From positions 1,013,902-1,077,901 of the forward strand of contig NZ_KB889965.1 in assembly GCF_000372865.1 (NCBI RefSeq): a DNA stretch of 64,000 bases. Reading direction: 5' to 3'. Positions 28,443 through 36,068 of the stretch are shown here, one piece after another. Each line of letters opens with the position of its first letter. Position 1 is the first letter of the stretch. The notes beneath the pieces were generated by a model that did no database searches, was not told the DNA's origin, and worked only from the letters and a program-made list of their open reading frames with translations. This stretch comes from Methylosarcina fibrata AML-C10 (GTDB lineage: Bacteria > Pseudomonadota > Gammaproteobacteria > Methylococcales > Methylomonadaceae). The position numbers were made by a program, and so were the translations under genes.

Positions 28443-28748
28443 TCAGGCGCCTCCCTGGCCCGCTTGATCTTCGCGCATAATCCAGCGATCACGAGGACGC
28501 GCAAGAAGAGGAGTGAGTCGGCGAATCGTCTCGGAGTCCTTGTATTTTTCCCGGACGGCATCCGCATCCGAGCGGCTCCGCCACCTGGCGAGAGCCATGA
28601 TGTGCCCCGGTGCATCCTCGTCAATGAGAATCCGATGAGAGATAAAGCCGTCAAAGCTCTGCATGTCGGACCAAACTTGACGCGTAAGACGAAGCCCTTC
28701 TTCTTCCGTGCCGGGTTTCAACCAAGTGTCCCAAACTACCGTGATCAT
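28443..28748 (-). CDS. Antibiotic-biosynthesis-monooxygenase-like (ABM) protein
   Basis: A 101-residue protein of the dimeric ferredoxin-like ABM fold. It begins MITVVWDTWLKPGTEEEGLR and has the family pattern VWSDMQSFDGFISHRILIDE and ALARWRSRSDADAVREKY. Members are small monooxygenases, isomerases or haem-degrading enzymes; the substrate here is unknown. ATG 28748 is chosen because AGGAGG lies six bases upstream; a longer reading frame to 28883 runs into a repeat element. It stands alone at the edge of the accessory region. Confidence 0.7.
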   Translation of the reverse strand: MITVVWDTWLKPGTEEEGLRLTRQVWSDMQSFDGFISHRILIDEDAPGHIMALARWRSRSDADAVREKYKDSETIRRLTPLLARPRDRWIMREDQAGQGGA

Positions 28749-28812
28749 TTTGTTCCTCCTGTAAATTGCCGATGTGGCGCAATTCGGCGGCCTGATGTTA
28801 AACATAACTCGC

Positions 28813-28892
28813 GTAGCCCGGATGGAGCTTGCCGAATCCGGGGCGACCGAAGTCCGATTATCCCGAATTCCATTGCGTTTCATCCGGGCTAC
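28813..28892. repeat. REP-like palindromic element
   Basis: An 80-bp imperfect palindrome bounded by GTAGCCCGGATG (28813-28824) and its exact reverse complement CATCCGGGCTAC (28881-28892). The layout is that of short interspersed REP/MITE elements found many times in gammaproteobacterial genomes. Confidence 0.65.
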
Positions 28893-29070
28893 TGGCTATT
28901 TGCTAACGTCACGACAAGGGGACGCCGCCGAAAAACGATCAGCGAAGCCGCCGAACCCGATAAAAAGCAGACTTTCAGACGCCAACGGGCATCGCGTCCA
29001 TTTGGCCGCTGAGTTAGGCCAAGAAATTATACCCAAAGCCGAGTGTGTGCAAGAAAAAACAACTTAATTT

Positions 29071-29096
29071 GAAAAAAGGCAGCGCCACTTTTCAAT
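29071..29096 (+). repeat. 26-bp direct repeat, left copy
   Basis: Identical over 26 bases to 30324-30349, same orientation; core GGCAGCGCCACTTTTCAAT. Weaker similarity continues for about 25 bases to the right in both copies. The two copies flank the regulator gene at 29165-30208. Confidence 0.75.
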
Positions 29097-29164
29097 ACGC
29101 TTTAAAAGACTTGATCCCGTCTTTTCTGCTTGACTTGGATAACAGAATCTACCTGACTTACGAG

Positions 29165-30208
29165 TTAATTCTCTCTCCTTGACGCAATAGCTCTACTAAC
29201 CATCTTTTCAACGTTGGGTTCCATTTTATCCGGCAGCAATGCTATCTCAGAATGGGCCTGCGCATAGACTCGGAATATTTCGTCGGCAAAGGCTTGGCCG
29301 ATTGCTGACACGCCTTCAAAGTCGAAAATAACGAACTGAAAGCGTTCGATGCGAGCAAGCAATCGTTTCGCTTGTGACCTGGATACCAGTTTTTCATTAC
29401 CGTATTGCGCCAAGCGTACCGGAATGACGGTTTTGTTGAATTGAAATTCTTCAGGACCCGCATAGTCGTCGAACACCGATTGAATCTGCCGCGTCGAATT
29501 CCGCTTGATCAGCATGTAGACTGCCGTACCGGCTTCATCTCTAGAGATATGCGACTCAAGAATAAAATCGAAATCGAATGTATCGTCGTGGCTAAACCGA
29601 ATCCCGCCCGATTCGATTTCAAACTCGTCGAACACTCTCGATGTAAAAAAGATGCCTTCGCCGGTGTGGTTGTCAGGATCGGTGGTCAATTTTCCTTTAG
29701 ACAATTCGAACAGGGCTTGCCGCTCATCGCTTAAGTCGCACAATCGCTTGATTTTCCTGAAAATACCTTCGCCGTCGTCGATCACGGCGATGACTATTTT
29801 TTCTTTATCCCGTACCGCGGATAGATAAATATGTTCTCCGCCCGAGTGGTCGATGACGTTATTGACCATTTCGGTAAAACCGTAATGGCATATGTCGACG
29901 ATGTTTTCGGGCAAACCATCGAATACGAAAGCATAGTAATTCCTCCAAACGCCGTCTTCGGTAAATTCTTCAGTCAAGGGAAACAGCGATTTATATTCTC
30001 TGAGGTCGCCAAGAAAGTATCTTTTACCTTTCCCCATGCCGCTCGATTTTAACCAACCCTCCGCTTCCAGGCGTTGTATGTGACTGTTGACCGCTTGGGG
30101 AGTGATCGAAAAAATAGCAGCGATATGTTTTACAATATCGATGGGATGGTGCCTGACGTCCCTGAGGATTTGGCGGCGAATCTGCTCGCCCCGTTCTTTA
30201 TTGCTCAT
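29165..30208 (-). CDS. Winged-helix / HATPase / STAS-like (DUF4325) regulator
   Basis: A 347-residue soluble protein in three parts. Residues 1-70 are an ArsR/MarR-like winged helix (ITPQAVNSHIQRLEAEGWLK). Residues about 85-235 are a GHKL ATP-binding domain: N box EMVNNVIDHS (113-122), G1 box IDDGEGIF (143-150), G2 box HTGEGIFFTS (181-190). Residues about 255-335 are the STAS-like DUF4325 domain (FVIFDFEGVSAIGQAFADEI). There is no phosphoacceptor histidine box, so it resembles anti-sigma kinases of the SpoIIAB type fused to an antagonist-like domain. It probably controls transcription in response to nucleotide or phosphorylation state. A large palindrome overlaps its ribosome binding site, which suggests autoregulation. 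Biological role unknown. Confidence 0.8.
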   Translation of the reverse strand: MSNKERGEQIRRQILRDVRHHPIDIVKHIAAIFSITPQAVNSHIQRLEAEGWLKSSGMGKGKRYFLGDLREYKSLFPLTEEFTEDGVWRNYYAFVFDGLPENIVDICHYGFTEMVNNVIDHSGGEHIYLSAVRDKEKIVIAVIDDGEGIFRKIKRLCDLSDERQALFELSKGKLTTDPDNHTGEGIFFTSRVFDEFEIESGGIRFSHDDTFDFDFILESHISRDEAGTAVYMLIKRNSTRQIQSVFDDYAGPEEFQFNKTVIPVRLAQYGNEKLVSRSQAKRLLARIERFQFVIFDFEGVSAIGQAFADEIFRVYAQAHSEIALLPDKMEPNVEKMVSRAIASRREN

Positions 30209-30210
30209 GC

Positions 30211-30268
30211 TTTATCCTTTAAGAAAACGATTTTCTTAAAGGATAAAGCAATTTTTCTTAAAGGACAA
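30211..30268 (-). promoter_or_regulatory. Triple repeat/palindrome over the ribosome binding site of the regulator
   Basis: Arms TTTATCCTTTAAGAAAA (30211-30227) and TTTTCTTAAAGGATAAA (30231-30247) are exact reverse complements separated by CGA. A third copy of the half-site, TTTTCTTAAAGGACAA, starts at 30253, 22 bases from the previous one. On the minus strand the AAAGGA ribosome binding site of the regulator, six bases before its ATG, lies inside the arm next to the gene. It could be a DNA operator for the winged helix, an RNA hairpin that hides the ribosome binding site, or both. Confidence 0.7.
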
Positions 30269-30323
30269 GAATCCGAATAAGTTGGTTTACGGCTATCGCC
30301 TAACCCGATCCTGCACTCACTCA

Positions 30324-30349
30324 GAAAAAAGGCAGCGCCACTTTTCAAT
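30324..30349 (+). repeat. 26-bp direct repeat, right copy
   Basis: Exact copy of 29071-29096 in the same orientation, 1253 bp away, followed by diverged sequence that is still alignable to the left copy and ends GATCTGACCCC. The pair brackets the regulator gene and its operator. Confidence 0.75.
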
Positions 30350-30471
30350 GCGATTTTGAAAGATCTGACCCCCGACTGTTGCGTATTGATGCGCCTAACG
30401 TTACACATGCAATTTTTACGATTCTGACTCATCTAATAAAGTATTGGGTTACGGCAAACCGAGGATTTTAA

Positions 30472-30502
30472 GTCGCGCCGGATGAAAAAATATAGGCGCG
30501 AC
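30472..30502. repeat. 8-bp inverted repeat
   Basis: GTCGCGCC (30472-30479) and GGCGCGAC (30495-30502) around a 15-base AT-rich loop. It lies in a 537-bp stretch without genes (30209-30745), near REP-like fragments such as GGTTTACGGC...GCCTAACCC at 30283-30307. Confidence 0.4.
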
Positions 30503-30880
30503 CTCAGTAGCTAATGCCGGAAATCGGATGTTGCGGGAAATCCCCCATTCTTTGGCAATCCGGCAGTCCGATAAGCCGTTGCCATAACCTTTGATACACG
30601 ATAGATTTCAGGCATCTTTTACTCTTGGACTCATAAAGTACTATTAGCCGATTGGACGCATAACTATCGTGCCGTTGGGCGGCGCCGGAGCGCGGAGGGG
30701 GCCGCTCCAACGGCTGATTAGACAGAATTGGCTCCGCGCCGTCCATTAGGCTTGCGGGATGCCCAATTGCCGGGCTTGAGAGGCCGAGTCTCTGGCTCCC
30801 CACCGCCGAGCAATTTTCCCCTCTCGAATCTCGAATAGTTCCATTGCGACCAAAGTGTAGGATTTGCCTGTAGTAGTCAG

Positions 30881-31528
30881 TCACGAAGAAACACAAGGAT
30901 ACAGGCGAGCCAGTTTACGTCGTGCCTGTTGCGTCGTAAATCGCCAATTGACGGGCGTCGCCTTGGTGTTGCGCGGTAGGATATTGGCTTCGACCTCACG
31001 CCGGAGGCTCTCTGTGTCCGGTATCCGCTGTGATAAACACATGTTCGACAAGACGGCCAGTTCGATCTCAGCGATGTTTAGCCAACTGCCATGCTTGGGC
31101 GTGTAGTGGAACTCCAGCCGTCGCGCCAATTCACGGGCTTGCTCTGCTGGAAAGGCTTCATACAAAGACGCCATTTTATGGGTATTCAGATTGTCCAGCA
31201 CCACCCGGATCACCGCCGCGTCCGGATAAAGTTCAGCGATATGCTTCATGCTGTGCGCGAATTCGATTTTGGTCCGCCGCGCGGTGATGTCCACCTGCCG
31301 AAAACCGCGTTTAGGTTCGCAGATCATCATCAAATCGCAGACGCCTTTCCGTTCATAGCCGGTGTCATAGCGGGCCGGTTGACCGGGCTCAGGCGGGAGA
31401 GGTTGGCGGACTTCCGCAATGAGTTGCTTCGGACTTTCGTCGAAACACACAACCGGGCGCAACGGATCGTAGGGTTCTTCATAAAGGTCCAGCACGTCTT
31501 CCATCGCCGCGACAAATTCAGCACTCAC
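30881..31528 (-). CDS. IS630-family transposase, C-terminal (DDE) frame
   Basis: A 215-residue catalytic part with the DDE triad: CFDESPKQL (first Asp), VLDNLNTHK (second Asp) and HGSWLNIAEIEL (Glu). The annotated start GTG 31528 is internal to the natural protein. The same frame is open further upstream and encodes the usual KPWQKQEWCIPEVSAEF linker. It would need a frame change at the A7 tract (31572-31578) to be joined to the N-terminal frame. Confidence 0.85.
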   Translation of the reverse strand: MSAEFVAAMEDVLDLYEEPYDPLRPVVCFDESPKQLIAEVRQPLPPEPGQPARYDTGYERKGVCDLMMICEPKRGFRQVDITARRTKIEFAHSMKHIAELYPDAAVIRVVLDNLNTHKMASLYEAFPAEQARELARRLEFHYTPKHGSWLNIAEIELAVLSNMCLSQRIPDTESLRREVEANILPRNTKATPVNWRFTTQQARRKLARLYPCVSS

Positions 31529-31994
31529 CTCGGGAATGCACCACTCTTGCTTCTGCCAGGGTTTGAGAGTGTTTTTTTAAAAGCTGACGGATGGTTTCAT
31601 AGCTGCAACGGTCGGCATACGCTAATTCCACCACTTTGTCCGCCAACAACCGCAAGGTCCAGTGATCATGCCCTGTCGGCGCCTCACTACAAGCCAAGGC
31701 GATAATATGGGCGGCCTGCTTCTCCGTCAGTTTTGGGGCACGTCCTGGACGGGGGCGTTCTTTCAGGGCGGCTTCCGGGCCTTCTTCCACACACCGTTGG
31801 CGCGTCGTCAACACCATTGATTCCGAGACACCCAAAGCTTGGATAATGTCTTTATCCTGAATACCCGCTGCCGCTTTTAATAAAATTCGCGCGCGTGTCA
31901 GATGGCGTGCCGCGGCTTTTCCTTTGTTGATCATGGCTTCCAAGCCACGCTTTTCGTCTTCAGTCAGATTGACTTTGTATTTAAGAGCTGGCAT
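31518..31994 (-). CDS. IS630-family transposase, N-terminal (HTH) frame
   Basis: A 158-residue frame with the N-terminal helix-turn-helix region (GIQDKDIIQALGVSESMVLTT) and linker (RPRPGRAPKLTEKQAAHIIA). After QLLKK at the A7 tract the frame runs on into unrelated residues (HSQTLAEARVV). With six instead of seven A residues the reading would continue as NTLKPWQKQEW into the DDE frame. So either the element uses slippage or frameshifting at the A run, or it has a one-base insertion. Confidence 0.8.
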   Translation of the reverse strand: MPALKYKVNLTEDEKRGLEAMINKGKAAARHLTRARILLKAAAGIQDKDIIQALGVSESMVLTTRQRCVEEGPEAALKERPRPGRAPKLTEKQAAHIIALACSEAPTGHDHWTLRLLADKVVELAYADRCSYETIRQLLKKHSQTLAEARVVHSRGEC

Positions 31995-32425
31995 TGCTTG
32001 ACCTCAATCAGTAACCATCAATGCCACTATAGAGTGACTTACAAGCCCAATATATCCTTTTGATTTAAATTGACTGACTAGTAGGTTCGTTTCCAAATGC
32101 CGGCGCTTTGAACGTTCCTGTTTCGGTGTATCTCGCAGAGACCAAATTGCCTTCTGCAACCAAGTCTTCAATACGGAGTTGCATTCCATAACCTTCAATT
32201 AGCTGGCGCCAGATGGGCTCTACTCGCTCGAAGATGCCGTGTCCCATTACGCCCTGTATCTCCGCATCCTCTGTGAGCAGAGATTTGAGCGCCTCCAAGT
32301 CACCTCGGTTGAATGCTTCGACGTAGCGCTTTACGACGGCTTTATTTTCTTCCTCAAGACTCATAGACTTCCCCAAAAAAGCCCGCATCGGGCTGAGCGA
32401 TTCTGCATCAAGATAGAACAGCCCA

Positions 32426-33739
32426 TTACCCGACTGCCCCTTCACAAATCCCGGCGAGCGGAATTACCGCACCGGGCTTTTCAACTAACCCGCTCCGATT
32501 CAGCGGCGACGCAGCGTCGTCCGCCGGCATCGCTTGTTGGACGTCTTCTCGGTTACAGACCGCCGACTGCGGCACCTTGTCGATTCGATCCTGTGTCCAT
32601 CGCACTAGGTCACGCGTGAGCGGAGAGTTCGGCGCCACGACGGAAAGATGATCGTGCCCGGCATAGGTGCGGTATTCCAATTTCTCGCCGGCAGCGCAGC
32701 GATCGCGCACGAATCGGGACTGAACATCCGGCCGCACCAGGTCGTCCGCCAGTCCCTGTGCAATCAGCAGAGGTTGCCGCAAAGGCGACTTCGGCGTGTT
32801 CGCGGCGAGGCGCTCGCCGAAGAGTCCGCTCGTCGGCGCAATGCCGAAAATGCTGTTCCCTGCCACCAGGGCCTCGGCTACGGAGAAGAGTGCCTTGCGT
32901 CCTGCAAGGCAGCGGCCGGCAATATCGTTTGCCAACCACCGTTTCCAGCCGGAAACGTATGCGGCGAACTTCACGTCGGAATACGCCGCTGCATAGCTGA
33001 GCAATGCGAATGAGGACATGATGCGTCCGACCGGCATGACGTGGATTGCCCTGATCAGCGATTGCAGCTCAGTTGCCGGCGCGATGGCCGCGACACCGAG
33101 AATGTTTACGTCGGGTGCATAGGTTGGCGCTGCGATGCCGGTCCACAAGGCGACGTGACCTCCCTGTGAATGTCCCCACACGACCACGTCGTCACCCGCC
33201 CGGATCCCTTCCATTTGACGCAAGGCGCGGATCGAGTCCAGCACCGATCGCGCTTCGCCTTCGCCGATGAGATACGGGTGAGAGCCCGACGTGCCCAGAC
33301 CGACGTAGTCGGTGGCTACGTAGACCCAGCCCTTGTCGATCAGTTGCCGCAACGCAGGGACATTGGCAAATGGGTCGTCCAGCAGCGATGGCGCGCAACC
33401 GGGTACGACGCCTGTGGTTCCGTGTGCCCAGGCGACGACCGGACGCGGTTCGGTGCGGGCTGCACTGGAGACTACGACGACGGCGCTGGCCACCGCCAGT
33501 GTTCCGTCGGGGCGCGTCGTTGTGTAGAGCATGCGCCATGCCTGCGCACCCGCCGGGACGCTGCGGACGAATGCCTCCTGCTCAAGCAGCACGCCCGGTT
33601 TGTCAAGCCGGTTCACGGACGGCAGGTAGAAAGCATCCGGCATAGCCGGTCGTGCCAGCCACCATGCGGCCGCGACCACCGCCGCCACGCCGGCCAGAAG
33701 CCAAGCCAAATAACGGAACATGCGGGGCATCGATCGCAT
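32426..33739 (-). CDS. Exported lipase-like alpha/beta hydrolase
   Basis: A 437-residue hydrolase of the secretory lipase type. An N-terminal signal anchor (YLAWLLAGVAAVVAAAWW, residues 10-27) is followed by AWAHGTTGVVPGCAPS (oxyanion region), ATDYVGLGTSGSHPYL, the nucleophile elbow WGHSQGGHVAL, an acid residue in AQGLADDLVRPD and a catalytic histidine in YAGHDHLSVV. The triad looks complete. Base composition is visibly richer in G+C than the T6SS genes downstream, which suggests it was acquired. It lies downstream of two decayed or uncharacterised genes on the same strand. Confidence 0.75.
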   Translation of the reverse strand: MRSMPRMFRYLAWLLAGVAAVVAAAWWLARPAMPDAFYLPSVNRLDKPGVLLEQEAFVRSVPAGAQAWRMLYTTTRPDGTLAVASAVVVVSSAARTEPRPVVAWAHGTTGVVPGCAPSLLDDPFANVPALRQLIDKGWVYVATDYVGLGTSGSHPYLIGEGEARSVLDSIRALRQMEGIRAGDDVVVWGHSQGGHVALWTGIAAPTYAPDVNILGVAAIAPATELQSLIRAIHVMPVGRIMSSFALLSYAAAYSDVKFAAYVSGWKRWLANDIAGRCLAGRKALFSVAEALVAGNSIFGIAPTSGLFGERLAANTPKSPLRQPLLIAQGLADDLVRPDVQSRFVRDRCAAGEKLEYRTYAGHDHLSVVAPNSPLTRDLVRWTQDRIDKVPQSAVCNREDVQQAMPADDAASPLNRSGLVEKPGAVIPLAGICEGAVG

Positions 33740-33747
33740 TGTTGCCG

Positions 33748-34194
33748 TTATCGCTCATTCCGCTTTCTGCCATAGATGGATAAATGCGCGCCTTTCGCAT
33801 CCAGCGACATCGCTTTATATTCGAGGGCAAGGTGGGTAACCCGGATTGGACCGCCTTTTACCTTGCTGGGGTTTGAGCACTTGCCCGATCCCAGCGCCAG
33901 GGGCAACCACAGTTTTTGACGCTTGTCGCCGGACATCCACAACTCCGCATTGCGCAGCCGAATGGCGTTGCGTTCGGCACACACGCGAATTTCGACGACG
34001 TCGTCCCCATCGTTCAGGAAGGCCAGATCCTTTTCCGCGTTGTCGCGGACATGCACGCGGCCCAGTTTACGCCATCCGTGACCAGGTTGCGGGTTGGTGG
34101 CGGCTGGCTTCTTCGCTGTGGTCTCCGCAGATACGGGCGCAGCCAATACACAAACGCTCAAACACATTCCAAAGAATACACGCTTCATGTTCAT
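33748..34194 (-). CDS. Small secreted protein, DUF2541-like
   Basis: A 148-residue protein with a cleaved signal peptide (VFFGMCLSVCVLAAPVSAE). The mature part, WRKLGRVHVRDNAEKDLAFL then VEIRVCAERNAIRLRNAELW and LSIYGRK at the end, resembles DUF2541-type beta-sandwich periplasmic proteins. It has two cysteines (VCAE, GKCSN) that could pair. Function unknown. It is eight bases upstream of the lipase-like gene and may be cotranscribed with it. Confidence 0.55.
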   Translation of the reverse strand: MNMKRVFFGMCLSVCVLAAPVSAETTAKKPAATNPQPGHGWRKLGRVHVRDNAEKDLAFLNDGDDVVEIRVCAERNAIRLRNAELWMSGDKRQKLWLPLALGSGKCSNPSKVKGGPIRVTHLALEYKAMSLDAKGAHLSIYGRKRNER

Positions 34195-34243
34195 AGCCCT
34201 CGTTGTTTGTGAAAAAGGTACCGCTGTCCCAATGAACCGTCGA

Positions 34244-35638
34244 TTAATTCAGTACGACCGCCTCGAATCGCGCTACCACTTCGCCGTTCGCGTTCAGCAG
34301 TTCGAGATGGCTGCCGTGGATGCGGTAACGATCCACACGCTGCAGCGAATCGAGGAAACGTTTCTCCTGCTCCATGCCGTCGCGGCAGGCCATCATGGTC
34401 GTCCCGACGTGGCTGAAACGAAGCCGGTCGCCGTCGAGTTCGAAGCTTCCGATCAAACGGTTGCAGCCGCCGCTCCCGCTGATGCGCCAATCTTGGTTTG
34501 CGAGCATCAGATATGCTTCGCGCTGCTTCGGAGCGGCGGCCACCGGACTGTCGCCCAGGCGTACGAGCTTCCAGTAGGTGCCGCGCAGCGGTCTGTTGGT
34601 CGACAGGTTTCCGTAGGTCTCACTCGGACTGACATTAATGAAGCGATCCACCACCAGAGCGGCACGCGGCGGCTGGCTTTCTTCCATCGAAGGGCGCTAT
34701 GCGATCCGGCCCTCGATGCTCGCCAGCAACGGCTCTCCTGGTTTTGCCACGGACTGCCGATACGCGGTTTCCAGCGCCTTGTAGTCGCCTTCCATCGCCA
34801 CGGGCAGCCGCTGACCGCCGGCACAGAGTGTGATCGTGGCGGCATCGGCCATGTACGTGAAAGTACCTGTTAGAGTCAGGCTCGGCTCGATCGGCGCGAA
34901 CTTCGGTAGGCGCGCCAGACGATCGTTGTGGGCAGACTCGATGGGCTTGCCGGCAAGGTCGAGCTTGCGCAGCTCGGCACCGCCCGCCAACGGCATCAGG
35001 AAGATCGGCTCCTCGCGCCCGCCACTCAGTACGATGCGGCCGGTGTCGCTCTCGTGCGTCCAACGGCCGACGTCGTCGAACCGGTTAGGCTCGGGACGTC
35101 CGACGTGCTCCATGCGTAACTGATAGCGGCCTTCCGATAGCAGGTCAACATGCCACACGACGGGGTTGCCGGCGCCGGGCAATTCTCCTTCGTACGAGGC
35201 GGGCAGAGCGCCGATTGTGGCGGCCGCCGGTTTCGCGCTGCCGCGGGCCGACACCTGCAGCAGATTGAGCGGCGCGTTGCGGCCGTCCAGGACGAAATAA
35301 TGCGCGTCCGTCGTGAACAGCATCTGTTTGTGCAGTTTGACAGCCGCGTAGACCCTATAGCGATGGCCGGCATTCACGGCGGCCTCGTCGTAGGCGATCT
35401 CGAACCGAAACGGCGGCTGTCCGGCAGGATCCAGCTTGCTGCGCCCGAGCACTACGGCCGGCGCGTCGGCCTTCGATACGTCCTGCAACTCGGCCTCGAA
35501 CACCGCATCGGGCGGCAGCGCGATGCGCTCCCGATACGTCGCGGTGCCTTGCAACGTGCTTCCCCAAGCCGTGCCGTAAACCAGTCAGGCTACGCTTAAC
35601 GAGAACAACGCTCGACCCGCTGGATACCACCGGCCCAT
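34244..35638 (-). pseudogene. YbaY / NlpE / META-domain envelope protein broken by two in-frame stops
   Basis: One reading frame of 465 codons runs from ATG 35638 to the stop at 34244 and is interrupted twice. TGA (35587-35585) lies in the signal-peptide region just after ALFSLSVA. TAG (34699-34697) lies between IEGRIA and RPSMEESQPP. The parts are a YbaY-like domain (GTATYRERIALPPDAVFEAE), an NlpE-like domain (LPASYEGELPGAGNPVVWHV) and a C-terminal META/HslJ-like domain (GTYWKLVRLGDSP, GSGGCNRLIGSFELDGD). Intact relatives are envelope proteins linked to copper or stress sensing. The fragments might be re-initiated at TTG 35554 and ATG 34687, but without an export signal they are unlikely to work. 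Confidence 0.8.
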
Positions 35639-35800
35639 GTTGACATTCCTACGCATTATTCCACCTTTTCGGACGCCCAACTGAATTTGGACAAACTCTA
35701 CAATAAATTATCAGGCGCCTTGAAGTCAACAGTAGGCCAGCTCTTCAAATGGCAATAATTTAAACTTTACAATCAGAATGGACGAGCCTAAATTTCGCGG

Positions 35801-35943
35801 ATGAAGCAGCCGTCCAAACTGCTCGGCGAGGTGCGCGAACGCATTCGCTCCAGGCATTATTCGATTCGTACCGAAGAGGCCTACGTCGATTGGGCGAAGC
35901 GCTTCATTCTGTTTCACAATAAGCGCCGTCCGAAAGACGTGGG
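35801..35943 (+). pseudogene. N-terminal remnant of an integron-type tyrosine recombinase
   Basis: About 47 codons starting MKQPSKLLGEVRERIRSRHY and continuing SIRTEEAYVDWAKRFILFHN to KRRPKDVG. This is the SAM-like DNA-binding N-terminus characteristic of IntI-type integrases. After that the frame runs into unrelated sequence, and no catalytic domain (R-H-R-Y) follows. It lies directly before the T6SS cluster. Confidence 0.7.
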
Positions 35944-36068
35944 CGTGACGAGTCCGCCGGATTTATTGCAGGAGATTCCTAAATTTATAAAAAATGGTTT
36001 ACAATCGCCGAAACTCATCCGAAACAGGTTTTAATGGCCATGTCGACGTCTCATCCCGGTATTTTCCC

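Larger units (their letters stand above)
30876..32078 (-). mobile_element. IS630-family insertion sequence, 1203 bp
   Basis: Terminal inverted repeats start GTCAGTCA at the left end and TGACTGAC (same sequence inverted) at the right end; a second matched block AAGGATA lies at the same offset inside both ends. The element is bounded by TA on each side (30874-30875, 32079-32080), the target duplication of IS630/Tc1-mariner elements. Transposase is encoded on the minus strand in two reading frames. The ends are intact and the target gene is still recognisable, so the insertion looks recent. Confidence 0.88.
30746..32364 (-). pseudogene. SnoaL-like gene interrupted by an IS630-family element
   Basis: The 5' part (32364-32081) encodes MSLEEENKAVVKRYVEAFNR and continues to GNEPT. 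The 3' part (30875-30746) encodes TTGKSYTLVAMELFEIREG and ends LGIPQA. Removing the insertion and one TA copy joins the two in frame into a 137-residue SnoaL/NTF2-like polyketide-cyclase-type protein of standard length. SnoaL-like proteins are small alpha+beta barrels acting as cyclases, hydrolases or isomerases; the substrate is unknown. In its present state it can only give a truncated product. Confidence 0.85.

Noticed and set aside
30504-30896. 130-residue frame on - next to the IS element
   Set aside because: It reads the SnoaL 3' remnant in the wrong frame; the correct frame restores a known fold.
34697-35587. Recoding (selenocysteine or stop read-through) of the TGA and TAG in the YbaY/NlpE/META gene
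   Set aside because: Two different stop codons, one in a signal peptide, with no supporting element seen; simple decay fits better.
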